A stretch of DNA of 64,000 nt from Lachnospiraceae bacterium MD308 (lineage in GTDB: Bacteria; Bacillota; Clostridia; Lachnospirales; Lachnospiraceae), in assembly GCA_000403475.2 (NCBI GenBank), contig KE159796.1, positions 127,570 through 191,569 on the forward strand, in the 5' to 3' direction. Position numbers and translations under genes: made by a program. Positions 15,838 through 25,483 of the stretch are shown here, piece after piece (position 1 is the stretch's first letter; each line of letters starts with the position of its first letter). The notes beneath the pieces are model-generated. The model ran no database searches, was not told the DNA's origin, and saw only the letters and a list, made by a program, of their open reading frames with translations.

Positions 15838-18079
15838 TATAGTGAAAAGATTACTGGCAGGTTCTCTTGCATTGGCTGTCGGCGGTGCGGGACTGACAGG
15901 TGCTTACGGGTCAGAAAGATACGACTTAAGTGAAGTGAAAGCCGCAGATAAGGATACAGAAAAGCTGGAAGAGACCGCAGATGAAGTGTTAGAAGGTGAT
16001 AAGGGTTCCGACAAAAAGAAATCCGAAGGCACGTTTAAGGATGAGTCTGTCTACATCAAGGCAGACCCGTCGGGAAATGTGACGGAGACAACCGTTACCG
16101 AGTGGCTCAAAAATCCGGGAACCGGTGAAGTAGAGGATGAAAGTGAGCTTAATGAAATCAAGAATGTAAAAGGCGAGGAGTCATTTTCCAAGGGAGACGG
16201 CAGCGGTCTTAAGTGGAAAGCCGAGGGCGAGGATATCTATTATCAGGGAACAGCAGGCGGCAGCCTTCCTGTTGGAGTGGAGATTTCCTACAAGCTTGAT
16301 GGAAAGACCATATCTGCCAAAGAGCTTCAGGGGAAGAGCGGTAATGTAGAGATTAATATCCGGTATACAAATCAATCCAGAAAGAAGGTAAAGATTGGCG
16401 GCAAGAATGTGGATATGTATACGCCTTTTACTATGGTGACAGCTATGATGCTTTCTACAGATGAATACAAAGATGTGGAGGTAGACAACGGAAGAGTTCT
16501 CTCCGACGGAGATAGAAATATCGTAGTGGGGCTTGGATTTCCAGGGCTGCAGGAGAATCTGAATCTTGATGATACAGAGATTGATGCAGAGGTTCCCGAC
16601 AGCGTAAAGATTACGGCCAAGGTGGAAAAAGCAAGTGTAAATCCTACAGTGACCGTGGCATCAGCAGAGATGCTAAGCGAGTTCAGCATGGATGATATTG
16701 ACAGCTTCGATGACTTAGAGCAGTCTTTAGACGATCTTAAGGATGCGGCCCAGAAATTAAAGGACGGCTCAAAGGATGCTGCAGACGGAGCCAAAAAGCT
16801 TGCGGATGGTTCTAAGGATTTAAAAGACGGGACAAAAAAGCTTAAGAGCGGTTCCGGGGATCTGGCGGACGGATCAAAGCAGGTGGCGGACGGTGTCAGC
16901 ACCTTGAATAAAAAGAGCGGGGATCTGATCAAGGGCGTCAATTCCCTTGTAGACGGTGTGAATACTTACACCAGCGGCGTGGGGAGCCTTGCTGACGGGA
17001 GCAAAGAGGTGGCGGGAGGCGCGAATCAGGTCAGCGCCGGAGCTGCCGCGCTGAATAAAAAAGCACCGGAGCTTGGAGGAAGCGTTAAGAAGCTCAACGA
17101 AGCTGCATCCGGAGTCAACAGTGCGATAGCAGCTCTGACGAAACAGCTTTCTTCCGCTGAAAATGCGGTGAGTAAAACCGATGCAGATGTGGAATACACC
17201 GGAGATACGGCCGGAAAAGTCGTGGCGACAAAAAGTGCTTCTGAGATTGCCGGCTCTACCGTGGGCTCCATATCCATCAGTGTGGATCTTTCCGGGATTC
17301 CGGAGGAATATCGGGATGAAGTGCGCTCTGCAATCCAGAAGGCGGAGGATGAGGCCAATGCGAAGCTTAACAGCCAGGCAGAGCGGATTGCCGAAAAAGC
17401 ACTGGACAGTACAAAGGTTGAGATTACAAAAGAGCGGACGGCAAAAGCGGTGGTCAATACAGACCGGGCAGAGGATGCGATTGACAGCACCCAGGGCAGT
17501 ATCGAAAAATTAAAGGCAACTGCGGCAGCCCTTGCAGGCGGGATGGAGCAGTTGAATGGCAAAGTAAACGGCGAGGGCGGCCTGACCGATTCCATCGGGG
17601 CGCTGTCTAAAGGCGCGGCCACTGTATCCGAAGGAGCCAGTACACTGGCGAAAGGAGCCGAGGAGCTAAACAGTAAGAGCAGCCTGCTTACTACCGGTAC
17701 GAGTGAGCTGAAAAAAGGCGGTGCACAGCTTGCAAGCGGCGTAAAGAAGCTTGATAAGGGAGCCGGGGCTGTGGCGGATGGCGCGAAAAAGCTTGACAAG
17801 GGGGTTGACCAGCTTGACAATGGTGCGGGAACGCTGAATAAAGGTACGAATGACCTGGCGGACGGCAATCGGAAACTGGCAGACGGAATGTCTGAGTTTA
17901 AGCGGGATGGAGTTGATAAGCTGGCGGAAGCTTTTGACGGCGATTTTAAAAATGTGAAAGACCGGCTTGATGCCATGTCAGAGCTTGGCAAAGAATATAA
18001 GTCCTATGCCGGAATCAAAAAGGGCATGGACGGGAAGACAAAGTTTATCATTGAGACAGAAGGTGTTGATGAAGAATAA
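15827..18079 (+). CDS. Secreted Leu-Gly heptad-repeat protein (YhgE/Pip-like stalk)
   Basis: A 750-residue exported protein. Residues 1-30 form a signal peptide (KRLLAGSLALAVGGAGLTGAYG). Two regions, roughly 305-420 and 575-710, consist of heptads of the form LADGSKDLKDGTKKL (TIGR03057/XXXLXXG repeats), expected to form a long helical rod. Unlike YhgE/Pip proteins, it lacks the C-terminal ABC-2-like membrane domain and ends in a charged tail. AGGAGG lies 8 nt before the ATG, inside the transporter gene. The overlap suggests that the rod works as a periplasmic-side partner of the MMPL exporter. Confidence 0.85.
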   Translation: MKNNIVKRLLAGSLALAVGGAGLTGAYGSERYDLSEVKAADKDTEKLEETADEVLEGDKGSDKKKSEGTFKDESVYIKADPSGNVTETTVTEWLKNPGTGEVEDESELNEIKNVKGEESFSKGDGSGLKWKAEGEDIYYQGTAGGSLPVGVEISYKLDGKTISAKELQGKSGNVEINIRYTNQSRKKVKIGGKNVDMYTPFTMVTAMMLSTDEYKDVEVDNGRVLSDGDRNIVVGLGFPGLQENLNLDDTEIDAEVPDSVKITAKVEKASVNPTVTVASAEMLSEFSMDDIDSFDDLEQSLDDLKDAAQKLKDGSKDAADGAKKLADGSKDLKDGTKKLKSGSGDLADGSKQVADGVSTLNKKSGDLIKGVNSLVDGVNTYTSGVGSLADGSKEVAGGANQVSAGAAALNKKAPELGGSVKKLNEAASGVNSAIAALTKQLSSAENAVSKTDADVEYTGDTAGKVVATKSASEIAGSTVGSISISVDLSGIPEEYRDEVRSAIQKAEDEANAKLNSQAERIAEKALDSTKVEITKERTAKAVVNTDRAEDAIDSTQGSIEKLKATAAALAGGMEQLNGKVNGEGGLTDSIGALSKGAATVSEGASTLAKGAEELNSKSSLLTTGTSELKKGGAQLASGVKKLDKGAGAVADGAKKLDKGVDQLDNGAGTLNKGTNDLADGNRKLADGMSEFKRDGVDKLAEAFDGDFKNVKDRLDAMSELGKEYKSYAGIKKGMDGKTKFIIETEGVDEE

Positions 18080-18097
18080 GGATGAGACGTGTTGTAG

Positions 18098-18125
18098 AGG
18101 CCCCCAGGTTGGGGGCCTTTTTATA
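18098..18125 (+). terminator. Terminator of the MMPL operon
   Basis: AGGCCCCC/GGGGGCCT stem with a 5-nt loop and a T-run (TTTTTATA). Confidence 0.9.
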
Positions 18126-18184
18126 GTCGGCGGGAGTACAGAATACTTGGATAATTAAATGGGCAGTAAATAGGTAGGATGCGA

Positions 18185-18213
18185 TTGCTATGATGGATTT
18201 TTTTTGCTATGAT
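18185..18213 (+). promoter_or_regulatory. Promoter of the methyltransferase gene
   Basis: TTGCTA (18185-18190), 17 nt, TATGAT (18208-18213), 29 nt before the start. Confidence 0.5.
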
Positions 18214-18242
18214 AGTAAAAAGGATCCTGGAGGATAGGTAAT

Positions 18243-19007
18243 ATGGATGAATATACCGGCTTTGCCGAGGTTTACGATACATTTATGGATAATGTCCCTT
18301 ATGAGGAATGGGCGGATTGTCTCGTAGGATTATTGAGAGAACAGGGAATAGACGACGGGCTTGTGCTGGATTTAGGGTGCGGTACGGGAAGCATGACCGA
18401 GAGCTTCGCGGGCCGCGGCTATGATATGATTGGCGTGGACAGTGCGGACGATATGTTAGAGATTGCACTGCGAAAGAAGGAGAGGAGCGACCATGATATC
18501 CTTTATCTTTCACAGGATATGCGGGAGTTTGAGCTGTACGGGACAGTGCGGGCGGTTATAAGCGTATGCGACTGCATCAATTACGTGACGAACGGGGAAG
18601 AACTGGTGGAAGTGTTTCGCCTGGTGAATAATTATCTGGACCCGGGAGGGATATTTCTTTTTGATTTTAATACCCGGTATAAGTATGAGCATGTGCTGGG
18701 GAGCCGGACATTTGCGGAGAGCAGGGATGAGTGCAGTTTTATCTGGGATAATTATTACGATGAGGATGAAGGAGTGAATGAGTATGAGCTGACGCTGTTT
18801 ATTCAGGAGGAAGGGCAGGAGGGACTTTACCGCAGATATCAGGAGATTCACTATCAGAAGGGCTATACCCTTGCGGAGATCAGGAGGTATATCGGGCAAT
18901 CCGGTATGGAGTTTTTGGGGGCTTATGACGGTTATACGCGGAAAGCTGCGGAAGCGGACAGTGAGAGGATCTTAGTGGCGGCAAGAGAACGGGGAAAGAC
19001 CTTGTAA
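18243..19007 (+). CDS. Class I SAM-dependent methyltransferase
   Basis: Methyltransferase of unknown substrate (254 aa). The SAM-binding motif I, VLDLGCGTGSMTE (near residues 42-54), is textbook, followed by motif II MIGVDSADDML and an acidic post-I loop. The beginning YTGFAEVYDTFMDNVPYEEW is typical of small-molecule methyltransferases found in Clostridia next to hslO. GGAGG precedes the ATG. The order methyltransferase-hslO-nadE suggests a loose operon. Confidence 0.88.
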   Translation: MDEYTGFAEVYDTFMDNVPYEEWADCLVGLLREQGIDDGLVLDLGCGTGSMTESFAGRGYDMIGVDSADDMLEIALRKKERSDHDILYLSQDMREFELYGTVRAVISVCDCINYVTNGEELVEVFRLVNNYLDPGGIFLFDFNTRYKYEHVLGSRTFAESRDECSFIWDNYYDEDEGVNEYELTLFIQEEGQEGLYRRYQEIHYQKGYTLAEIRRYIGQSGMEFLGAYDGYTRKAAEADSERILVAARERGKTL

Positions 19008-19080
19008 TATTGCAGAAAACAGATTAAAATGAGAATTGACGCACAGAAAAGATATAGATTAAGCAGGAAGGAAAAGATAG

Positions 19081-19956
19081 ATGAAAGATTATATTGTAAG
19101 GGCAACGGCAGCAGACAGTCAGGTGCGCGCGTTTGCTATAACGGCAGGAGAGCTTGTGGAGGAGGCGAGGAAGCGCCACAATACAAGTCCGGTGGCGACG
19201 GCAGCCCTCGGGAGGCTTCTCGCCGGCGGTGCCATGATGGGGAGCATGATGAAAAATGATACGGACATGCTTACAGTTAAGGTGCGTGGAAACGGCCCTC
19301 TCGGGGGAATCACTGTTACTGCGGACAGCAAAGCGGATGTAAAGGGGTACGTAGAGAATCCGGATGTGATGCTGCCCCCAAAGAATGGGAAGCTTGATGT
19401 AGGCGGGGCTGTAGGTATCGGAATCATGCAGGTGATTAAAGATATGGGGCTTAAAGAGCCATATATTGGGGATACGATGCTTGTGACCAGCGAGATTGCG
19501 GAGGATCTGACTTATTATTTTGCAAGCTCCGAGCAGGTGCCGTCCTCAGTGGGGCTTGGCGTGCTGATGGAAAAGGATAACACAGTGAAGTGCGCCGGAG
19601 GCTTTATCATTCAGATGATGCCTTTTGCAAAGGAAGAGACTATCGCACAGATTGAGGAGAACCTTAAGAATGTCACGTCTGTCACTGAGCTTTTGGACAG
19701 AGGATACACTCCGGAACAGATCTTAGAAGAGCTTCTTGGAAATGTGGGACTTGAGATTACCGATACTATGCCGGCGCAGTTTACCTGCAATTGTTCGAAG
19801 GAGCGGGTAGAAAAGGCAGTTGCAAGCATTGGCAGAAAGGACATTCAGGAGATGATTGACGAAGGAAAGGATATTGAGGTGAAATGCCATTTCTGCAACA
19901 GCGCGTATAATTATACGGTGGAAGATTTAAAACGGATTATGAAAAGAAGCAGATAA
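19081..19956 (+). CDS. hslO: Redox-regulated chaperone Hsp33
   Basis: Holdase chaperone activated by oxidation: disulfide formation releases zinc and exposes the substrate site. The four zinc ligands are present as CNC (C236, C238) and CHFC (C269, C272). The length of 291 aa is normal. The start ATG 19081 follows AAGGAAAA. In an anaerobe it is a sensible partner of the flavodiiron protein elsewhere in the window for surviving oxygen exposure, though the two are not linked genetically. Confidence 0.97.
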   Translation: MKDYIVRATAADSQVRAFAITAGELVEEARKRHNTSPVATAALGRLLAGGAMMGSMMKNDTDMLTVKVRGNGPLGGITVTADSKADVKGYVENPDVMLPPKNGKLDVGGAVGIGIMQVIKDMGLKEPYIGDTMLVTSEIAEDLTYYFASSEQVPSSVGLGVLMEKDNTVKCAGGFIIQMMPFAKEETIAQIEENLKNVTSVTELLDRGYTPEQILEELLGNVGLEITDTMPAQFTCNCSKERVEKAVASIGRKDIQEMIDEGKDIEVKCHFCNSAYNYTVEDLKRIMKRSR

Positions 19957-19987
19957 AATATGTTTGCCAGAGAACGGAGGGAAGCCC

Positions 19988-21922
19988 ATGAAGGATGGAT
20001 TTATAAAGGTTGCCGCGGTGACGCCGGATATACGGGTGGCGGATGTGGCTTATAATACGGAAAAGATATGCAGGCTGATTGACGAGACAGCCGGGGAGGG
20101 AGCTAAAATCGCAGTATTCCCGGAGCTTTGTATTACGGGGTATACGTGCGGTGATTTGTTTACCCAGGATATTCTTTTGGAGAAGGCAAAGGAGGGGCTT
20201 TTTAAAGTCGCAGCCTGTACAAAAGGGAAGGATATGCTTGTCTTTGTGGGAGTTCCCCTGGCGGTTGACGGCGCTCTTTACAATGTGGCGGCGGCGCTGA
20301 ATGACGGGAAGATCTTAGGACTTACAACGAAAACATTTCTCCCGAATTATGGGGAATTTTATGAGATGCGACAGTTCCGTGAGGGGCCGTCCTACGCGGA
20401 AGATATAGTGCTTGACGGGGAAGAAGTGCCGTTTGGACCGCAGCTTTTATTTGAGGCGGAGGGCATAGAGGGGCTTATTGTGTCTGCGGAGATCTGCGAG
20501 GATGTGTGGTCTGCGGTTCCGCCGAGTATCCAGGCGGCAAGGGAGGGGGCGACGATTATCGTCAACTGTTCTGCCAGCGATGAGACCATCGGAAAAGCGA
20601 CTTACCGCAAAAGTCTGATTGAAGGCCAGTCTGCCCGATTAATCTGCGGATATGTCTACGCAAACGCAGGGGAAGGAGAGTCTACAACGGACCTTGTATT
20701 TGGCGGACACAATTTAATTGCGGAAAACGGCGTTACGCTGGCCTCCGGAAAGAGGTTTGAAAACGGTGTGATCTATTCAGAGATAGATGTCAAGCGGATG
20801 CTGAGTGAGAGACGCAAGAACACTACTTTTAAGCCGGCGGATACAAGAGAACTTGTGCGGATTCCTTTCCGTATAGATGTAGAAGAGACAGTGCTCACGC
20901 GGAGCTTTCCTTCACGGCCGTTTGTGCCGGCGGAGGATAAAGAGCGCGCAAGGCGGTGTGAGGAGATTCTGATGATTCAGGCGATGGGGCTTAAGAAGCG
21001 CCTTGCCCATGCCCGCGCAGAGAGTGCAGTGGTGGGCATCTCGGGCGGTCTTGACTCTACTCTGGCACTTCTGGTGACGGCCAAGGCATTTGACGCCCTG
21101 GGAGTGGACAGAAAAAAGATTATGGCAGTTACGATGCCCTGCTTTGGGACGACAGACCGGACTTACCGCAATGCCTGTAAGATGTCGGAAATGCTTGGGG
21201 CAACACTTAAAGAAGTTCCCATCGGAGACTCGGTGGCGCAGCATTTTAAGGATATTGGACATGACATGGAAGATCACAGTGTGACTTATGAGAATGCCCA
21301 GGCCAGGGAGCGCACCCAGGTGATCATGGATATTGCCAATCAAAAGAACGGTATGGTTATCGGGACCGGGGATATGTCAGAGCTTGCTCTTGGGTGGGCG
21401 ACTTATAACGGCGACCATATGTCTATGTACGGGGTCAATGGGTCGGTTCCGAAAACGCTGGTGCGGCATCTCGTGCGCTATTATGCGGATACGTGTGAGG
21501 ATAAGACACTTGCAGAGGTGCTTTATGATGTATTAGATACGCCGGTAAGCCCGGAGCTTCTTCCTCCGAAGGATGGAGAGATTGCCCAGAAGACGGAGGA
21601 TTTGGTCGGGCCGTACGAACTGCATGACTTTTTCCTGTATTATTTTCTGCGGTTTGGCTATGAGCCGGCGAAGATCTATCGGATAGCGAAACGGGCGTTT
21701 GCCGGGGAATATGAAGATGAGGTTATCTACAGATGGCTTCGCACCTTCTGCTTCAGGTTCTTCTCCCAGCAGTTTAAGCGATCCTGCCTGCCGGACGGAC
21801 CGAAGGTGGGAACGGTGGCGCTGTCGCCGAGAGGGGACTGGCGGATGCCGAGTGACGCCTGCGTACAGGTGTGGATAGATAATTTGGAACAGGCGGGAGG
21901 TAAGAAGGATGGGGACGAATAA
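19988..21922 (+). CDS. nadE: Glutamine-dependent NAD+ synthetase
   Basis: Converts nicotinic acid adenine dinucleotide to NAD with glutamine as nitrogen donor. The N-terminal nitrilase-type glutaminase domain has its Glu (FPELCITGY, near 45), Lys (TKTFLPNYGEFYE) and Cys (EICEDVW, near 169). The C-terminal synthetase domain has the ATP pyrophosphatase loop SGGLDST near 351. I chose ATG 19988 (644 aa) with GGAGG 7 nt upstream, rather than the TTG at 19964, which precedes that site. The next gene overlaps its 3' end by 14 nt. Confidence 0.96.
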   Translation: MKDGFIKVAAVTPDIRVADVAYNTEKICRLIDETAGEGAKIAVFPELCITGYTCGDLFTQDILLEKAKEGLFKVAACTKGKDMLVFVGVPLAVDGALYNVAAALNDGKILGLTTKTFLPNYGEFYEMRQFREGPSYAEDIVLDGEEVPFGPQLLFEAEGIEGLIVSAEICEDVWSAVPPSIQAAREGATIIVNCSASDETIGKATYRKSLIEGQSARLICGYVYANAGEGESTTDLVFGGHNLIAENGVTLASGKRFENGVIYSEIDVKRMLSERRKNTTFKPADTRELVRIPFRIDVEETVLTRSFPSRPFVPAEDKERARRCEEILMIQAMGLKKRLAHARAESAVVGISGGLDSTLALLVTAKAFDALGVDRKKIMAVTMPCFGTTDRTYRNACKMSEMLGATLKEVPIGDSVAQHFKDIGHDMEDHSVTYENAQARERTQVIMDIANQKNGMVIGTGDMSELALGWATYNGDHMSMYGVNGSVPKTLVRHLVRYYADTCEDKTLAEVLYDVLDTPVSPELLPPKDGEIAQKTEDLVGPYELHDFFLYYFLRFGYEPAKIYRIAKRAFAGEYEDEVIYRWLRTFCFRFFSQQFKRSCLPDGPKVGTVALSPRGDWRMPSDACVQVWIDNLEQAGGKKDGDE

Positions 21923-22328
21923 GCAGAAAGCGGCGGAAAATTTTATGGAGAAGCGGTACAACTGCTGCCAGTCGGTTGTCTGCGCTTACTGCGGGAAATT
22001 CGGAGTCAGTGAAAAGGATGTATTCCGGATGACAGAGGGGTTCGGCCTTGGGATGGGCGGCCTTATGGATACATGCGGAGCTGTTACGGGGATGTTTCTG
22101 GTCATCGGCCTTGCTAACAGCGCCGGGGATATGGATAAACCGCTGCTTACCAAGATGGATACTTACGAAAAACTCAGGACGGCGGCTAAGCTTTTCCGGG
22201 AGAAAAAAGGTTCTGTCTACTGCAGGGATCTGCTGACGCAAAAAGGCCCTCAACCGCTTCCTTGCTGTGCAGAGTGTGTGGAGACGGCGATAGAGGTTTT
22301 AGACGAGATGGGAGTGGACAACCGGTAA
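21909..22328 (+). CDS. C_GCAxxG_C_C family redox protein
   Basis: A 139-residue cysteine-rich protein of the family named for its motif (TIGR01909/PF09719). Visible are an N-terminal C-C pair (RYNCCQSVVCAYC), the core TCGAVTG, and C-terminal CRDLL and CCAECVETA cysteines. The family is presumed to be redox-active or metal-binding, but no function has been shown to my knowledge. GGGAGG lies 8 nt before the ATG, inside nadE. It is followed by a terminator. Confidence 0.85.
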   Translation: MGTNKQKAAENFMEKRYNCCQSVVCAYCGKFGVSEKDVFRMTEGFGLGMGGLMDTCGAVTGMFLVIGLANSAGDMDKPLLTKMDTYEKLRTAAKLFREKKGSVYCRDLLTQKGPQPLPCCAECVETAIEVLDEMGVDNR

Positions 22329-22335
22329 TGGAAGA

Positions 22336-22386
22336 CAAAAAACCTTCAGAAAAGGCGCAAGTTTACGCCGGTTCTGAAGGTTTTTA
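22336..22386. terminator. Bidirectional terminator between convergent genes
   Basis: A-run, CCTTCAGA, inner GGCG/CGCC, TCTGAAGG, T-run. The stem is symmetric and flanked by A and T runs, so it can stop transcription from both sides. Confidence 0.85.
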
Positions 22387-22401
22387 TAATTATTCGTTGA
22401 T

Positions 22402-23076
22402 TTAAAGTTTGATATCCTTGAATAAGTCGCCGAGATTTGTTCCGATGTTTCCGGCTTTCGGGATTACAACTTTCTCCTCCGGCTCTTCTTTTACTTCTTC
22501 TAAAGCCTTCATGCTGAGACTGATCTTACCGTCCTTGATACCGATAACCTTTACAGTTACTTCATCGCCTACGTTTAATACATCCTTCGGCAGTTTTACA
22601 CGCTTCTGGCTGATCTGTGATACATGTACCAGTCCGGAGAGGTTGTCAGGGAGACGGATAAATGCGCCGTAGTTCTGTAAGGTTTCTACAGTTCCAGTAA
22701 GAACGGTTCCTACTTTTACGCTGGCGATTTTTTCTTCGCGTTCCTTTTTCTCTTTTTCTTTTAGAATCTCGCGGGCAGAAAGAACCAGACGGTTCTCAGC
22801 CTGATCTGCCTCAATTACTTTTACCTCGATATCTTTTAAAAGGTAAGATTCCAGATTCTCAATGTAAGAGAGAGATAATCTGGAAGCCGGGATAAAGCCG
22901 CGGATACCTTCTACCATTGCGATTGCACCGCCGTTCACAATGCCCTCCACCTTTACCGGGAGTACAGTGCCATTTTCCTTATAAGATGCAATCAGGTTCC
23001 ATGGGTTAGCATCGTCAAAATGTTCCTCAAAATCAGCCATGGTCTGGGTCTCTTCCTGTAATAATTCTTCGCTCAT
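22402..23076 (-). CDS. S1 RNA-binding domain protein (short RpsA-like)
   Basis: RNA-binding protein with two S1 domains at about residues 35-105 and 120-195 (the second reads LTGTVETLQNYGAFIRL and GLVHVSQIS). At 224 aa it is much shorter than full RpsA (four to six S1 domains), so a ribosome-associated or general RNA-binding role is more likely than a true S1. I chose ATG 23076; upstream in-frame ATGs at 23094-23097 lack a better Shine-Dalgarno than AAGGAACAAGG. It is divergent from the pyrophosphatase gene. Confidence 0.85.
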   Translation of the reverse strand: MSEELLQEETQTMADFEEHFDDANPWNLIASYKENGTVLPVKVEGIVNGGAIAMVEGIRGFIPASRLSLSYIENLESYLLKDIEVKVIEADQAENRLVLSAREILKEKEKKEREEKIASVKVGTVLTGTVETLQNYGAFIRLPDNLSGLVHVSQISQKRVKLPKDVLNVGDEVTVKVIGIKDGKISLSMKALEEVKEEPEEKVVIPKAGNIGTNLGDLFKDIKL

Positions 23077-23242
23077 TGTACCTTGTTCCTTTCTCATCAT
23101 TCTAATATACTTAGTATAACATATAATCTGCGGGTTGTGGGGAGAAAAAATCATAAGTAGGAAAAATATAGTTGACTTGTTATGAAAAAAATGGCAATCT
23201 AACTAGTAGAAACTTTCAAAGAGGTTTTATAAGGAGATTTAT

Positions 23243-24889
23243 ATGGGGAAAAAATCAAAAAAAGTATATATTGTCGGACATAAAAACCCGGATACAGATT
23301 CTATCTGTTCAGCAATCGCCTATGCAGAATTAAAGAAAAAAATAACCGGTGACGATTATGTGGCAAAGCGGGCAGGGCAGATCAATGAGGAAACCCACTA
23401 TGTTCTGAAAAAATTTAAAGTAGATGCGCCGGGGCTTTTGCAGAATGTAAAGCTCCAGGTAAAGGATATGGATATACATAAGATCAGCGGAGTGTCACCT
23501 AATGTTTCAATCAGGGATACATGGGAGAAGATGAAAGAGAACAATGTCAAAACGCTCCCGGTGCTGAAAGATGAGGAATTGGTAGGGGTGATTTCTACCG
23601 GCGACATTGCTACTTCCTATATGGAGGTGTACGATAACCGGGTGCTTTCTACTGCCAGGACTCAGTATAAGAATATTATAGATACGCTGGATGGAAGGTT
23701 GATTTGCGGCAACGAGCATGGCTGCTTTACGACGGGAAAAGTGACTGTGGGAGCGTCTAATGATGAGCTCATGAAGGAATTTATCGAGAAAGACGACCTT
23801 GTGATTTTAGGAAACCGTCCGGAGGCGCAGGCTTGTGCGGTGAATATTGATGCAAGCTGCATGGTTGTATGCCAGGATGCAAAAGTATCACCGGAGCTGA
23901 TAAAGAAGGCGGAGGAGCAGAGCATCGTTATCATCAGCACTCCCCATGATACTTATACGGTGGCGCGTCTGATCAATCAGAGTATACCGGTGAAGCATTT
24001 TATGAGTAAAGGGCCGCTTGTCACATTTAATATGAATGATTATGTAGATGAGATTAAGGAGAAGATGACAAAGAACAAGTTTCGTGATTTCCCGATTCTT
24101 GACCGTCATGGAAGATTCAGAGGGTTTATCTCCAGGCGCCGTTTCTTGAATGTGAAGAAAAAACAGGTCATCTTAGTGGATCACAACGAGAAATCTCAGG
24201 CGGTTGACGGTATTGAGGAAGCGGATATTGTGGAGATTATCGATCATCACAGACTTGGCAATATTGAAACGATGGGGCCGGTATTTTTCCGAAACCAGCC
24301 GGTTGGCTGCACAGCTACTATTGTCACTCAGATGTATGAGGAGGCGGGAGTGGAGATACCGGCTGCAATCGCAGGGCTGCTCTGCTGTGCGATTATTTCG
24401 GATACCCTTCTTTTCCGTTCGCCGACTTGTACGGCAGTGGACGAAAAGACAGCGAAAAAGCTTTCTAAGCTTGCAAAGATTAATATGGAAGCGATATCTA
24501 TGGAGATGTTCAATGCAGGGAGCAGCCTTAAAGGAAAGAGTGCGGAGGATATTCTCTTCCAGGACTTCAAGCAGTTTACGGTCGGTGATACTGTATTCGG
24601 GGTTGGACAGATTAATTCTATGAACAGAGAAGAACTGTCGGAGATTAGAGAGATGCTGATACCACACCTTCCAAAAGTCTTAGAAGGCGGGAAGATGGAG
24701 ATGATTTATTTTATGCTGACAGATATCTTAGATGAATCAACAGAGCTGTTATGCTGCGGCCATGGAGCAAAGGGCAGTATTATCAATGCTTTTGATTTGC
24801 CGGAGGATACGGAGCGCATCATTTTAAAAGGCGTTGTATCCAGGAAGAAGCAGTTGATCCCTACGCTGGTGGCATCACTGCAGCAGTAG
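23243..24889 (+). CDS. CBS-domain manganese-dependent inorganic pyrophosphatase
   Basis: Family II pyrophosphatase hydrolysing PPi, with a regulatory insert. The DHH part has HKNPDTDS near residues 13-20 and DHH near 331-333. Between them lie a CBS domain (~70-125), a DRTGG domain (~135-245) and a second CBS domain (~250-305). The DHHA2 domain forms the C-terminus. The 548-residue length matches CBS-PPases of Clostridia, in which AMP/ADP inhibit and diadenosine polyphosphates activate. AAGGAG precedes ATG 23243. The flavin reductase gene follows 18 nt downstream. Confidence 0.94.
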   Translation: MGKKSKKVYIVGHKNPDTDSICSAIAYAELKKKITGDDYVAKRAGQINEETHYVLKKFKVDAPGLLQNVKLQVKDMDIHKISGVSPNVSIRDTWEKMKENNVKTLPVLKDEELVGVISTGDIATSYMEVYDNRVLSTARTQYKNIIDTLDGRLICGNEHGCFTTGKVTVGASNDELMKEFIEKDDLVILGNRPEAQACAVNIDASCMVVCQDAKVSPELIKKAEEQSIVIISTPHDTYTVARLINQSIPVKHFMSKGPLVTFNMNDYVDEIKEKMTKNKFRDFPILDRHGRFRGFISRRRFLNVKKKQVILVDHNEKSQAVDGIEEADIVEIIDHHRLGNIETMGPVFFRNQPVGCTATIVTQMYEEAGVEIPAAIAGLLCCAIISDTLLFRSPTCTAVDEKTAKKLSKLAKINMEAISMEMFNAGSSLKGKSAEDILFQDFKQFTVGDTVFGVGQINSMNREELSEIREMLIPHLPKVLEGGKMEMIYFMLTDILDESTELLCCGHGAKGSIINAFDLPEDTERIILKGVVSRKKQLIPTLVASLQQ

Positions 24890-24907
24890 GAGAATAGGAG
24901 GATGGTT

Positions 24908-25483
24908 ATGGGACGACAGATATGGAAACCGGGTAATATGCTGTATCCGCTTCCGGCGGTGATGGTCAGCACAGCGGATACGAAGGGCGAGGACAATATT
25001 ATTACAGTGGCATGGACGGGTACGGTGTGTACTGACCCGGCTATGTTATATATTTCTGTAAGGCCGGAGCGGTATTCTTACCATATGCTCCGGGAGAGCG
25101 GGGAATTTGTAGTAAATCTGACGACAGAAAAGCTTGCGAAGGCAACGGACTGGTGCGGTGTGCGTTCCGGGCGGGACACAGATAAGTGGAAGGAGATGCA
25201 CCTGACGAGAGGAAAGGCAGAGAAGCTTACTTACGCTCCGCTGATTAAAGAGTCACCGGTGAACCTTGAGTGTAAAGTTACAGAAGTTAAAGAGCTTGGC
25301 TCACATCATATGTTTCTTGCCGATGTATTAGCAGTCCAGGTGGACGAAGCCTATATGAAAAAAAGCGGCAAATTTGAACTGAATTCTACCGGACTGATCG
25401 CCTATTCCCACGGGGAATATTTTTCACTCGGGAAATCTAAAGGAAGATTCGGGTGGAGTGTAAAAGGGTTGGGGAAACATTAA
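24908..25483 (+). CDS. Flavin reductase family protein (flavoredoxin-like)
   Basis: FMN-binding split-barrel protein (191 aa). The opening LYPLPAVMVSTAD and the phosphate-binding segment ISVRPERYSYHMLRESGEFVVNL are standard for the flavoredoxin branch of PF01613. It probably passes electrons between flavin, ferredoxin or rubredoxin partners. ATG 24908 was chosen over 24902 because AGGAGG (24896-24901) abuts the latter. Its stop codon overlaps the stop codon of the convergent MATE gene. Confidence 0.9.
   Translation: MGRQIWKPGNMLYPLPAVMVSTADTKGEDNIITVAWTGTVCTDPAMLYISVRPERYSYHMLRESGEFVVNLTTEKLAKATDWCGVRSGRDTDKWKEMHLTRGKAEKLTYAPLIKESPVNLECKVTEVKELGSHHMFLADVLAVQVDEAYMKKSGKFELNSTGLIAYSHGEYFSLGKSKGRFGWSVKGLGKH

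Noticed and set aside
17026-17991. 321-codon minus-strand frame opposite the heptad-repeat gene
   Set aside because: It mirrors the repetitive codons of the plus-strand gene; its Ser/Ala/Pro-rich translation has no domain, Shine-Dalgarno or promoter.
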